64,000 bases of DNA from Auriscalpium vulgare (Eukaryota > Basidiomycota > Agaricomycetes > Russulales > Auriscalpiaceae), in the NCBI GenBank assembly GCA_019915015.1, contig JAHBBC010000008.1, forward strand, positions 186,001 through 250,000. Direction: 5' to 3'. The notes beneath the pieces are model-generated. The model saw only the letters and a program-made list of their open reading frames with translations. It did not search any database and was not told the DNA's origin. The position numbers and the translations under genes are program-made. Numbering within the stretch: position 1 is the first letter of the stretch; every line of letters starts with the position of its first letter. Shown here one piece after another: positions 54,541 to 64,000 of the stretch.

Positions 54541-56879
54541 CAACCCGCCAGGGGGTCCCGATGAGGAACAGGGCGGGGGTCCGCGCTACGTAGACGGCGC
54601 TGTACATACAAATACATACAAAATCTACGCCACGGATGACAACAACCCCAAAACTGCTTCGTAAATGCCGCGCACAGGAAACTGGATACAACCCACCAGT
54701 TGGGACAACCTGTTCGAAGCAAAAACCCACAGAACAGAGAAGAGTCACGACAAAGACTGGCCCTAAAGGAGAGAAAGTAGTACAACAGCAACCAATCTTA
54801 GTCCACCACATGAGGACCTAACACGTCGCGTTGTCAATCAGGGCAGTAAAAACCCCGGTGGGGAAAAGCCTCCGATCTCGCGGGCGAGCATGGACTCGGC
54901 GAAGGACGTCACCACCAACCGGGCGGCGTCGTCGCCCGAAAGCCACTCAAAGGTCACTTCGGATGTGCGGGCGGGCGATGCCGCAGGCCATGAACAATAT
55001 CCGAGTCGTAGGCAGATCTGCAGCCGCGAGCCCGAGCGAATCACGACACACATGGTGAACCAAGTGTCCCAAGAGTTGTTGCAGCACATACAAAAAGTAT
55101 CGCAGCAGGAGTTCTGCATGGCAATAAGGAAAGGGCGAAACGAACAGGAAGGAGAGTACTTACCCCAGCAAGTGACCTTAGGCCATCGGCCACTGCTGAG
55201 GGTGCCGCGCGCCATACGGCCACCTCTCCGAAATAAATGGTGGACACATCCGAGTCTCTGAGGCTGCGGCCCGCCATACGGCCACCTGTGTGCTCTCAAC
55301 ACACCTGACCGCGCTCTGCATAGCTCTCCTGGTTGTCAAGGTGCAGTGGGCGACGACGCAGCCATCAGAAACCAAGACAATTTGACGGTGCGGCACATCG
55401 CCGGGTGGGCAAGGTGGACTCGGGCGATCTTCGATGGAGGGCGGTCGGACACCGCAAACTGCATCAACGCGCACATTCAGTGCTCGCATCATCCTGAATG
55501 CCTTGTCTGCCGGGCACGGCACCGACATCGTCCACAACTGTCCTATGCGTTCTGGACGACTTTGTGAGCATCCCACACGACCTTCACCCACTCCGCCCTC
55601 TCCACGCATCCTCATGCGCAGTTATTCGACGTGCGCATATCTTCTTCAAAATGAAAGCTGGCAGCGCTGTCGAACCAGATCAAGTCACCGCGGTCGTCGT
55701 CGACAAGTGTCGGGAACGCAGAATGAACGGGCCTTTGTGCAAGACAGCCGACGACGATTTCCTTAGGGTATGTATCTCCCAAACTCCCCAGCTCGGCCGC
55801 TACCTTGACACACACCGCTCCGCGTCCCAGAGAGTCTCCCGTGGCAGCAGGCGCCGCCCACCTCATGCTTGAGTGCCGCGACGTCGCCACGGGTCCACCA
55901 GTACGCACCGGGCGGCAGCGCGGTGCTCTCTGAGACTCGCGTTCGGTTACTTGCTCACGCGCGGCGCCCGCAGGCTCATACGCCGCTGCGTCGCGATGCC
56001 CGTCGCCCCGCCACCCGCGCCCCTCCTCCGCACCAACGAGATCGGGTTGTGCCAGTTGTGAGGAATTTGCTGGGTAATGACCTGTAGTGTTTATTTCGTG
56101 CTCGCGCTTGTACTGATACGCTTGCGCTGGCCACGTCGCCGGACGGATTTTATAATGACCAAGAGCCCCTCGAAGGCTTGAAGTAACCACACGTGATGCC
56201 GACGCGCTCAACGCGCCTGCCGAAGTTTGTCTCCCAGCCTACGACCAAACACCCGCGCGCCTATATAAATCCTGCCAGGGCAGCCTTCCAGCGCGTCCGC
56301 CTCTTCCCTCCCACCAGCATGATCATCGTGCCAGCCAGCCGACGCCGACGCCTCCTCATCATGGCCCTTTCATCCACATCCCTCTTTGGTGTGTTTATAG
56401 CAGTCGCTGGCTCATGTAGCCGTTCGTCCATAAGACAAGTTTGTCGAACTCGGCGTGTCAAATACGTAGTTCGTCTCCGAGTGCCAGGCACAGCACGTGA
56501 GCGCATACACCCAGCATACACCCAGCGATCACTGACTCGGTTTCCCTGGTAGTAGGTGCAAGGACTGGGGCAGCCTGATAGGGCTCAGATGGTCACGCGT
56601 GGATTGGTGATTGCTCGCATATCTGTATCGTGCGCGCCTTCGATGCTCAAGACTGACTCTGCTACTCAGGTTCAGGCCAGGGACGAGGATCTGGGAGCTG
56701 TGCTGAAGTCCCCTTCCTTTCGGTATCCTCGCATCATCTCCGTCGTTCATACTGTGCGCTGTGCGTCTCGCAGAATTCCACAGTGATCTTGTTATGTGCA
56801 TACATGGGTGCGAGCAAGGCTATTGAGCATACGCTATGCAATGCATGCTTATACATGCCCGAAAGGCGACAGGTACAAT
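54541..56879. other. Mostly unresolved; decayed pieces
   Basis: No firm gene. Around 55940-56040 the plus strand reads RRCVAMPVAPPPAPLL after a GCCCGCAG acceptor, resembling the start of exon 4 of the TPR gene at 34040 (KRCIATPVAS). A TATATAAAT at 56262 precedes a short biased frame. CGGCCACCTGTGTGC and CGGCCACCTCTCCG mark an imperfect direct repeat near 55210-55290. Confidence 0.3.
55612..56211 (-). CDS. Open frame of unknown nature, 199 residues
   Basis: The last ~60 residues look protein-like (YPKEIVVGCLAQRPVHSAFP, then LVDDDRGDLIWFDSAASF), while the first half is Gly/Ala/Arg-rich and may be chance. No family is recognised, and no second copy in the window tests it. I am unsure it is a gene. 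Confidence 0.2.
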   Translation of the reverse strand: MSASASRVVTSSLRGALGHYKIRPATWPAQAYQYKREHEINTTGHYPANSSQLAQPDLVGAEEGRGWRGDGHRDAAAYEPAGAAREQVTERESQRAPRCRPVRTGGPVATSRHSSMRWAAPAATGDSLGRGAVCVKVAAELGSLGDTYPKEIVVGCLAQRPVHSAFPTLVDDDRGDLIWFDSAASFHFEEDMRTSNNCA

Positions 56880-57692
56880 GGGCGGAGTATCAGGAACTGA
56901 GGAAGTCCCGTCGACCCCGCACGATCACCACGTGGTCGCGGCGACCACACCGTACGTCGACGACGCGCAATGGCAGGCGATTCCGACATATTGGACAACG
57001 ACTGCGCCGCAGCCCATAGCATACAGTGACCGCGACGTCAGCACAGGCGACAAGACAGAAGAGCGATGGGGACCCTGTCGTACGAATTTGCGAGGAGGCA
57101 GATTTCGGATCCAAGGCAAGCAACCGCGGGCATGGAGATGCCCCGCTTGATCTCGACCATGGAATTCTGACCTTTTCGTCTGCAGGGCCTAGCGTTTTGC
57201 AGTCGATGATTGAATATATGTCTTGCATTGCGGGATGGCAGTCGTATCCTGGCCCCCGAATACGAAGAGCGGAGGGGAGAGTGGAGTGAAAGAACAGAGG
57301 GGGAGGTCGAGAAGTACGAGAAGGAGCAAAAACTCACAGACAACGCCATCTTCCCTGCAAACTCGGTGAACGCTCAATTTCCGGGGCGATTCCCTTGTTC
57401 GTTCAGAGCTGGCGGATGCCTGGCGACCTTCAGCTCCAAATGCGTCCGCGATAGGCACACACGCACCGCACGCCGGTTCAATCTCACCGCTCGAGTGGGC
57501 TACAAGTACCGTCGGTGTTCGGTCCGTAGGTCTAAGGCAGTTGCCAAGAAGACGACCGTTAGCTCGGGTAAAAGAGAGCAGAGAACGCACGTCCAGGTCC
57601 GCCGGCGCTCTCTTTTATGGTCACCGAGTATCATGGCCGCCGGCCGGTGCGGAGCGAAAATCGGATACGTTGGCCGTGCCATTTTCGCGTGA
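56880..57692 (+). pseudogene. 3' part of a zinc-finger regulator A copy (A3), decayed
   Basis: Matches A1 exon 3 from HNHHVVA onward (here HDHHVVAATTPYVDD), then the PLDLDHG and SSAGPS segments, the Arg/Glu-rich stretch and the first finger (GGCLATFSSKCVRDRHTRT). The match uses all three frames in turn, so there are at least two frameshifts. The second finger has lost a cysteine (YKYRRCSVRRSKAV). Similarity continues into the A1 3' flank (TTTTCGCGTGATGCA). It is probably the other part of the gene whose 5' half is at 51618-52294, with R2 and ~2.3 kb of other sequence between them; the first part of exon 3 is missing. Confidence 0.65.
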
Positions 57693-57978
57693 TGCAGGTC
57701 TTTCGACAAAGAGGCGAGGGCGGTGAAACTGTACTCGCATTGAGATAGATGCAGGCCGCTCAGGGTCATTTTCATCGAACATATTGCCGAGGTCGAATGG
57801 ATCTAATGTTCAGTTGACGTCCTGGGGACGGACAGATACACCACGCGCCTGCGTTATACGACACCGTCAATAATATGTTCCCTCCGAGGAGCACGGCGCC
57901 TACCTTATCCGCAGGCATTCTGCAGTCAACATCGGTCCCGAATGTCTAACCAACCTTCCCTGGCAGGGCCTAGTGCAA

Positions 57979-59970
57979 TAGGAGAGGGTCACGGGCTGAT
58001 GGAGGCGTCAGTCGCGACACAGAGAAATGAAGGCGAGACGGGACTGTACCAGTACACACCAACGAATCATATTCCTGTTCATTTATCGATGGCCACCGCA
58101 AGCTGTTCTCCCTACTGTCGGAATAGCGAGGTAAAGTGTGATGACGTGCGTGCGGCGCCTGCACCAGCGGGGCAGGAATCACAGTCGACCAGTCCCGGGG
58201 GTTCACGGAACGCTATACATTAGCAACACGCTAAGAAAAGGCAAACAGTATGCACCGCTCATGAGACTCCCTCTAGATCAACCAATGGCTTGATGTAAAA
58301 CGAGAGCATTGACGAAGGCGCAAAGGCTGGCAGAGAAAATTCATGAGCTCGTCAGCATCAGATGCGTCTTGGAGAGCCCGCTACCGCGTTCCAAGTCAGG
58401 CCATGGTGTCCCATTTACACAGCGACTCACCGGACCAAACTCCCGCATTGAATTCTGTACCGGCGACGACTCTTCCATTCGATGGAAAGCGACCATATTT
58501 ACCCCCAGCCCCTCAACAAACTCTCCTTGACCGGAAAAGCTGGCGTGCGCCACAATGGCAGTCAAATCCTGGAAACCCTGTGAGCGATGAAGGGAATCTG
58601 CGCTTGGGTTGAGCGAATGACATGGGTCTCGCATCATTGCGGGCTTCAAGACATTTGTGCATAGTACAAGGACTGCCAGTGCAAGCTACAGGAGAGTGTC
58701 ATGGAACGAAAGAGCGTGTGTAAGCGCCGAGAGAAGAGTGGACCGTGTGAACTCCCGAGCCGTCGAATTGTTTCTGCCAGCGACGACGTTCAGCGGCCTC
58801 GACACCATTCCCCATCGGCCGCAAACATCGACACCTCAAGAACACTCGCATCATGCAGTGGTCTTATTGCTAGATGCACTTTACTATCTCTCGGGGCTGT
58901 CCCTTGCATCACTGTCCAACACGCGACGGCCGCGCTGCTAGCATCAGCTATGTAGTTTTGTTGCCAGACACGAGGCTGCCTGGACTCACCATACAAGACT
59001 TCCTTGACGTCGAGGCACAATTCAAAACAGCCTCAAAGACTGGCCCCGAGGGACGGATGGATCGGCCGGGCGACGCGTCCGGCGACGACCCACATGCTGG
59101 CTCCCATTAAGCTCGTGTGTCTCGGTAGGCTGTACTTCTGGTGAGTTGGTGGTTCCTGTAAAATGTTTCGACAGCTGAAGCCTAGACATGCTGTACAGTC
59201 TTCGTGATTGCAGTCTCGCCCGGTGATTCGTGAACGGGGCTGTGTACCTGCTGCCCGAATACACGGCCCAAATATGCAGCTTTCTTCTACCCTATCCCGC
59301 TACAGTAACATCAATATCACTGCTTTTGCTGAAGAGCGCCACACGGGTCTCCTTGTCTGTTGCGCGAATGACTTTTATCACTTCGGGGAACTGAATGCGC
59401 GATATCGCACGTGTTGGTGTCCTCCAGGGCGGCCGCACGGCACAAGGTCGGTCAGTTCGCAAATCTTGGTTCACTGTATAGGCGACACTGCGCCCAGCGC
59501 CCACGTGTATCTCGGCAAGACCACAAAGAAGCGCTCGTCTCCAAGAGAAAACTATGGCTGTAATGAAAAATGGTAACCGTACAGACGGAGGATCCTGCAT
59601 GCACCTGCCTCTCACACACCGCCCACGACTTCCGCGCGAGGACGACTGGAATAATGGACAGGCGGGACGCTACCGGACGCATGGTGGGAGCTGTCGGCGA
59701 AGGTACAAAATTTCTGTTATATTCGTACGTCGTCCGCCCTTATATCTCTGCCAATGCCAACAGCACGCGGCTCGCATCAGAGTCGCACCGCACTTTCTAG
59801 AATTATGGAAGCAGCCCCGAGCATTTGGTCCTGCAGAAGCCCATGCGCCGTCCCTGACTACAAGCAAAGCTGTGATGAACCTTCCTTGGGGCAGACGCGG
59901 ATGAGTATCGAGATCCCGATGCAGGCCGCTAGCCGAGCGCACGGGAGTCAAACTACACCTCGCCAGAGCC
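57979..59970 (+). other. Conserved upstream part of module copy 3
   Basis: This is the best-preserved version of the leader. From 58403 a frame MVSHLHSDSPDQTPALN runs to a GTGAGC donor at 58580 (59 codons, ending QSNPGNP), preceded by a KAQRLAEKIHELV reading at 58309 in another frame. Further donor- and acceptor-like sites follow (CTTCTG then GTGAGTTGG near 59139; GATTGCAG near 59213). I could not extend this to a full gene. It may be the first exon of an unrecognised gene upstream of B3. Confidence 0.35.
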
Positions 59971-59978
59971 ATTAAAAG
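59971..59978 (+). promoter_or_regulatory. TATA-like box of B3
   Basis: ATTAAAAG about 85 bp upstream of the B3 start, the same as in B1 and B2. Confidence 0.4.
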
Positions 59979-60059
59979 GGCGTGCGCGGGCCAGTGACTG
60001 CATCCTTCTGAATCCATCCCCGATTGTTCATCTGCAGACAACACTCGCCTTGGCCATCA

Positions 60060-62141
60060 ATGCTGAACCCCGGCAATCCAGCGCTGTCGGAGGATAAAGA
60101 GACCTCTCTCCCGCCCATATACCACTCGACTGGAGCACCATGGTCGCCGCAACATGAGCGGCCAGCCGACATATTCCCTGTCGGTACTCCCTTCCCGGAG
60201 TACCCTGTCACCTATCCAGAGGAGATGGCACACAAACAAGTGGACCCACAAGCACCTCGCCACACCGCCGCGATCTGTGGCCAAGCTGGCTGCAACTCTG
60301 GTTCGACAGTGAGTACAACATTTCCAGAACGCAAGAGCATGCTCACAAAACCTAACGCAGGTCGTTCCCGAGCTTCAAGTTGACCAAGGTCTGGGATCGA
60401 ATGCTGTCTTCATTCCCGAGACTGTACAGCCCTATAACGCCGCTATTCATCAGCAGCCGATCGACTACACACAAAATCAACCAACGGAAGACTTCAGTGC
60501 ATTCCTCACGGCCAACGGCATCTCCGCACCCATCACACGACACGGGCAAGCGAGCTATTCGCTCAACACTGGCGCTCTCGCGGGCGTCGCACCGATCTGG
60601 CCGGACGCCCCACAGCTGCCCTCGTACCAGGTGAGTATCTCACTGATAACCAAAGTCGCGGTGCCGCTCACAAGATGTCCATTGACAGAACCACTGCCAC
60701 GACGCCGCACAGAACAACAATCCTGCGGAGCAGGTCGCCATTGACGCAAGGCTCATCTATGACCCACCTCAGGACAACATCTTCCCGACGATCGCTCAGC
60801 GACGTGCTGCCACCAGTACGAGAGCTGAGAGGAGGGTAGAGGTCAGGACCTGACTCCTCATCGCCGTAAAATCCATGTCACTCACTATAGTCCTGCAGCC
60901 GTATCCAATGTCTCGTGTTGCGACGGCTCGAGCAGCGCATGTTGACGACATGTCCCCGACGGCCGCGATGCTCCAGCGCTTCGCAGCAGCTGCTCAGCAC
61001 GGAGGACACCACTCCTTCGGCACGAACAGCAGCCTGTCATTCAATCGTGTTCAAGAGCAGATGACCACCTCTTTTCCCCGTCAGTGTCCATCAGCGGGAA
61101 CACCGCACGACGGCGATACAGCTCAGCGTCCTCGGGTTACCTCTCGTCGCGGTCGTCGCGGTCGTCGCAGTCCCCGACAACGCCGACACCTGACATGCCG
61201 CCTGGCACGCCGTACGGGCCAATCTTCGTCGGGTCGCCGACATCGCCGATCCTCGCAGCGTATACCGACTGGTCGACGCATATGCCCAGTCTGGCGGCAC
61301 CGCAGCATCGGGTGTTAATGCCGACTCTCTACGCCATGGACGAGCCATCCACCTCGTATGCGCGACACGGTACAATGGCGGCCATGGCCAACACATACGG
61401 GGCGCTGGCAATGCCGACATTAATGGATCCATCCCTAGTTGCGCATATGCCTGCAGCTAGGGCAACAGGAGGCCTTACGATTGATGAGCTGGAAGATGAG
61501 GACCCATCAGCGTTGTCGCAAAGGACGAAGAATGAGAAAACCCAGAACGAAAACGCGGAGGTAGTCAGGACCGAGCCCAGCGCATATCCTCGGAAGGGGA
61601 CACGATCGCGCGCAGGCAAGGCCCTGAAAGACAAAAACGTCAGATCAAAGACGAGCGACTGCAGGCGTGAACACGCTGCGGTCATCATCGGCCCTGAATA
61701 TCTAACCCCTTATCCCGCAGGGCCTAGTGCCTTGCCGTCAAGAGGAGAATCCGGGTTACGGACCGAACCGTCTTTGAAGGGGGTGCACCAACAGCCAGGC
61801 TATGAAGCAGAGAGGAGGGGAGTGGGGAGGGGAGGTGCGGGCGAGACGAAGGTCGCTAGCGAGGTAGGGCCGGGGAAAGGTTTCCCTGCACCAACGCATG
61901 GAACGGATGCCGAGTGACCTTCAGCAAGAAGGGGGACGGCCCGAGGCATAGAGATTTTGGTGCATGCAAGCATATGCCCACGATGGACACCGCCTCCATA
62001 GAGAGGTGGAAGTGTAATTGGCCGGGATGCAACATGTCCTTGTCGCGGTCGGATGCACTCCACCGACATGAGCGCGATCATGCGAGACGGCAGGAGGAGA
62101 AGCGTTTGGCGCGAGAGAACGAAAGCGGGAGAAATAGATGA
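60060..62141 (+). pseudogene. Zinc-finger regulator B3, two frameshifts
   Basis: Exons 1-3 (60060-60308, 60361-60630, 60689-60841) are open, with the same lengths as B2 (249, 270 and 153 nt). Exon 4 starts at 60899 but changes frame near 61080. A one-base loss near 61873 (GTAGGGCC against GTAGAGGC in B2) then leads to a stop at 61917, just before the fingers. The finger region (61914-62141) is still present and otherwise intact: GCNMSLSRSDALHRHE is unchanged. The natural product would lack DNA-binding fingers, so the gene is broken, or it makes a fingerless protein if the first shift is an error. Confidence 0.7.
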
Positions 62142-62249
62142 TGAGGATGATCGTCGAACGAGGAGTTATGCATCCATCTGTTATTCATAGCTCCCCTTTT
62201 GTATATTTCGTTTTATGAGCCTCTTTGTCTTCTTTGCCTTGACAATAAC

Positions 62250-62657
62250 TCAGGCTGGCAGGTTCCCCGGGAAAGCGAGGTGAGATGGATGCGTACCAGT
62301 GATCGCGTTGTCTGCTCGCCAGCCCTGCACAGTTTCATTTAATGATTGCACTGCCCGTAGAAACGAAAACAAGGAGATGCACGGAAGATGTTGCAAGACA
62401 ATACATTGTCGCTGACTTGACGACGACAATTCCACGAGACGCCGGTGCTTAAGACAATTGTCGTTGAACAATTGGGCGATTTCCAGGGCGCCGACAGCCT
62501 CGTTTCGACTCCTATGAACTCTATACAATAAATGCACGTGTCGTACGACAGAATTTAGCAACCTATTGACCGGCACCATCAGCATTTTATTTCCGGAAAG
62601 TAAGGCGCCTACGAGCGGACGGAGCAACAAGTTCAAACGGCTCGCAGCACGGAGCAC
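62250..62657 (-). CDS. Small open frame conserved in all three modules (copy 3)
   Basis: A 135-residue frame nearly identical to the first ~130 residues of 46556-47023; the last residues differ by a frame change. It remains open although the neighbouring B3 gene has decayed. No domain is recognised. Confidence 0.35.
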   Translation of the reverse strand: MLRAASRLNLLLRPLVGALLSGNKMLMVPVNRLLNSVVRHVHLLYRVHRSRNEAVGALEIAQLFNDNCLKHRRLVELSSSSQRQCIVLQHLPCISLFSFLRAVQSLNETVQGWRADNAITGTHPSHLAFPGNLPA

Positions 62658-63022
62658 AAAAACGTTCTCAAGCCGTCGACATAGACAATACCGAGCTATT
62701 ATATCGCCACGGAGTCACTTTTAGGGCCTAATGGGTCAAGCCAATGCACAAGCAAAGGCACGCCAGAGCCGGATATGGCGGCAAGTCGGAGGCCGATGAG
62801 ATGGCCGTTGCTACAATTGGTAGGGAGGCCAGCACTTCGCCATCAAGTCAGCGAAGACGACCTGCTCTCTAGAGAACCAATCGGAAAGCCCACGAGAGAG
62901 CCTCTTTGCTCTCAAGCGCGACGACTAACCTGACCGCCAGAACCACGTAAACTCTACCCGACGCATGCGCCCCACAGCCACCACGGGGATGGGTTCATAT
63001 CGTCGCCTTGCTTCGTCGCGTG

Positions 63023-63658
63023 ATGCCAGTGCACATCCCGAGAACGTCTTTCTGTAGCCTCTGTTCTGACGGAGATGCATCAGCTAAGCGATGAACAGGC
63101 AGGACGAGGCTTAGTAGGGAGATATGCGTGTCTGTGAGTCGGATTCAGTCTTTCAGGTGAGTCAGAGGTGGTCTCCTTCGCCAAACTTGCGCGGAGTCAG
63201 AGGCAGCAACCTAGGTGTCTTTGCTGATCGGTCCTCGTTGTGAGGATATATAGTCGCGCTTTCATTGGTATAATGTGTTGGACACTGTATCATTAGCGCG
63301 GGATGCTTGTATCGTGTACAGGTGGTGCCAAGACTTTCTGGGATTGTACCACGAACTCCAGCGGGTCTCAGACGCAACGCTTTATCTACATGCAAACATC
63401 GGGTCAGACCTGCAGCAAGAGGAAGAGCGGATTATCGACGTGCCTAGGCCAACCATGCACTATGCACTTCGGCGGACGTGGTGCTCGCGTTCGCAAGAGG
63501 ATGTCCGATGGGTGCGAGATGACGTAGCGGCGGTCAGCACGATTGTCGGGATTATGATGGCACAGCGAGCTCCGCACACCGCCTCGCCTATGCCCAACGG
63601 CCCCTGAAGCCCACAACCGTCGTGAAGTTGTATCTTGCACTTTGATGGTTGAGCAAGT
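63023..63658. other. No gene; fragment related to the reductase upstream region
   Basis: Near 63510-63615 the sequence GCGAGATGACGT...CACACCGC(C/G)TCGCCTATGC resembles 40850-40940, upstream of R1. So part of that region has a third copy here. No coding feature is supported. Confidence 0.3.
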
Positions 63659-64000
63659 ATGGCGGGCCATCTCATCTATGATCTTAGACTCGGACCCCAT
63701 TCGGCGCCGGAGGAGGAAGGCAGACTGGAGCTGGCGCATGGTCCTGGGGGTCTGCGCCGGCTCCATACAAAATACGAGGACGGCCAACGCGTCGATGTCC
63801 TTTCAGTGGAGGAAGTACGGCACGCGGCACGACTCGACGCACCTCGGTCCCCCGCAGCCCAACCGCCATCCATCCTGGCCCCACAGTGTCCTCGTCAGTC
63901 CACTGCATCAATCCAGTCCATCCACGCGTCAGCGAGCGCAAAGCACCGAGAGATTTCACGGCGTTCCCGAATCCCGACCCAGGGCGAATCGCGATGGTCC
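63659..64000 (+). CDS. Possible 5' end of a gene running off the window
   Basis: From the Met at 63659 the frame is open for 114 codons to the last base, without a stop. The start MAGHLIYDLRLGPHSAPEEE and the segment YEDGQRVDVLSVEEVRHAAR look protein-like; after that it becomes Ser/Pro-rich. No family is recognised. Whether it continues cannot be seen. Confidence 0.3.
   Translation, partial: MAGHLIYDLRLGPHSAPEEEGRLELAHGPGGLRRLHTKYEDGQRVDVLSVEEVRHAARLDAPRSPAAQPPSILAPQCPRQSTASIQSIHASASAKHREISRRSRIPTQGESRWS

Larger units (their letters stand above)
57979..63022 (+). repeat. Zinc-finger module, copy 3
   Basis: Direct duplicate of 42412-47385 with sharp shared borders. Long stretches upstream of B3 (for example 58920-59140) and downstream (62140-62820) are nearly identical to copy 2, so the duplication is recent. 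The coding part of B3 differs more than its flanks. Confidence 0.75.

Overview
The window looks like nuclear DNA of a filamentous basidiomycete, most likely an Agaricomycete. Genes are split by many introns of about 45-65 nt with GT(A/G)NGT donors. The gene types are also typical of mushroom-forming fungi: a TPR-CHAT protein, a DUF659-type hAT transposase, a PIF/Harbinger element, expanded C2H2-like regulators and GH3 remnants. No rRNA, plasmid or bacterial feature was seen. All family calls are by eye.

Region by region. 1-4716: one small zinc-ligand-rich gene (446-1493, minus), then an AT-rich gene-free stretch with an imperfect ~200-bp tandem array, a tRNA-like Pol III unit and an inverted duplication. 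4717-10141: a DNA transposon with inverted terminal blocks around one multi-exon gene that joins a Ulp1/C48 protease to a hAT transposase; the gene has a probable frameshift. 10142-13317: no convincing gene. 13318-13819: a MITE with TA duplication. 13988-17962: a single-exon 1,324-residue TPR-CHAT protein carrying 15 near-identical 45-residue repeats. 18139-22079: unresolved, probably decayed sequence.

22.1-29.9 kb: two paralogous zinc-finger regulator genes in tandem (A1 and B1, minus strand). 30.5-37.8 kb: two Aro8/kynurenine-type aminotransferases flanking a TPR gene, all on the plus strand. 38.8-41.1 kb: a TATA-equipped reductase gene with a frameshift (R1), then fragments of a GH3 glycosidase and of the aminotransferase.

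42.4-63.0 kb: a segmentally duplicated zone. A ~5-kb module with zinc-finger gene B occurs at 42412-47385 (B2, intact) and again at 57979-63022 (B3, two frameshifts). The older, inverted copy is the one holding B1. Between them lie an intact PIF/Harbinger element (47545-51248; 60-bp TIRs, Myb-like gene and DDE transposase) and a second A gene. That A gene is split into a 5' half (51618-52294) and a decayed 3' part (56880-57692), with a second reductase segment (R2, also broken) in between.

Overall this is a fast-changing accessory region. Apparently intact genes are the TPR-CHAT protein, A1, B1, B2, both aminotransferases, the TPR protein, the 446-1493 gene and the Harbinger pair. The other gene copies described are decaying. 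The most notable items are the TPR-CHAT protein, the protease-hAT fusion element and the serial duplication of the zinc-finger module.
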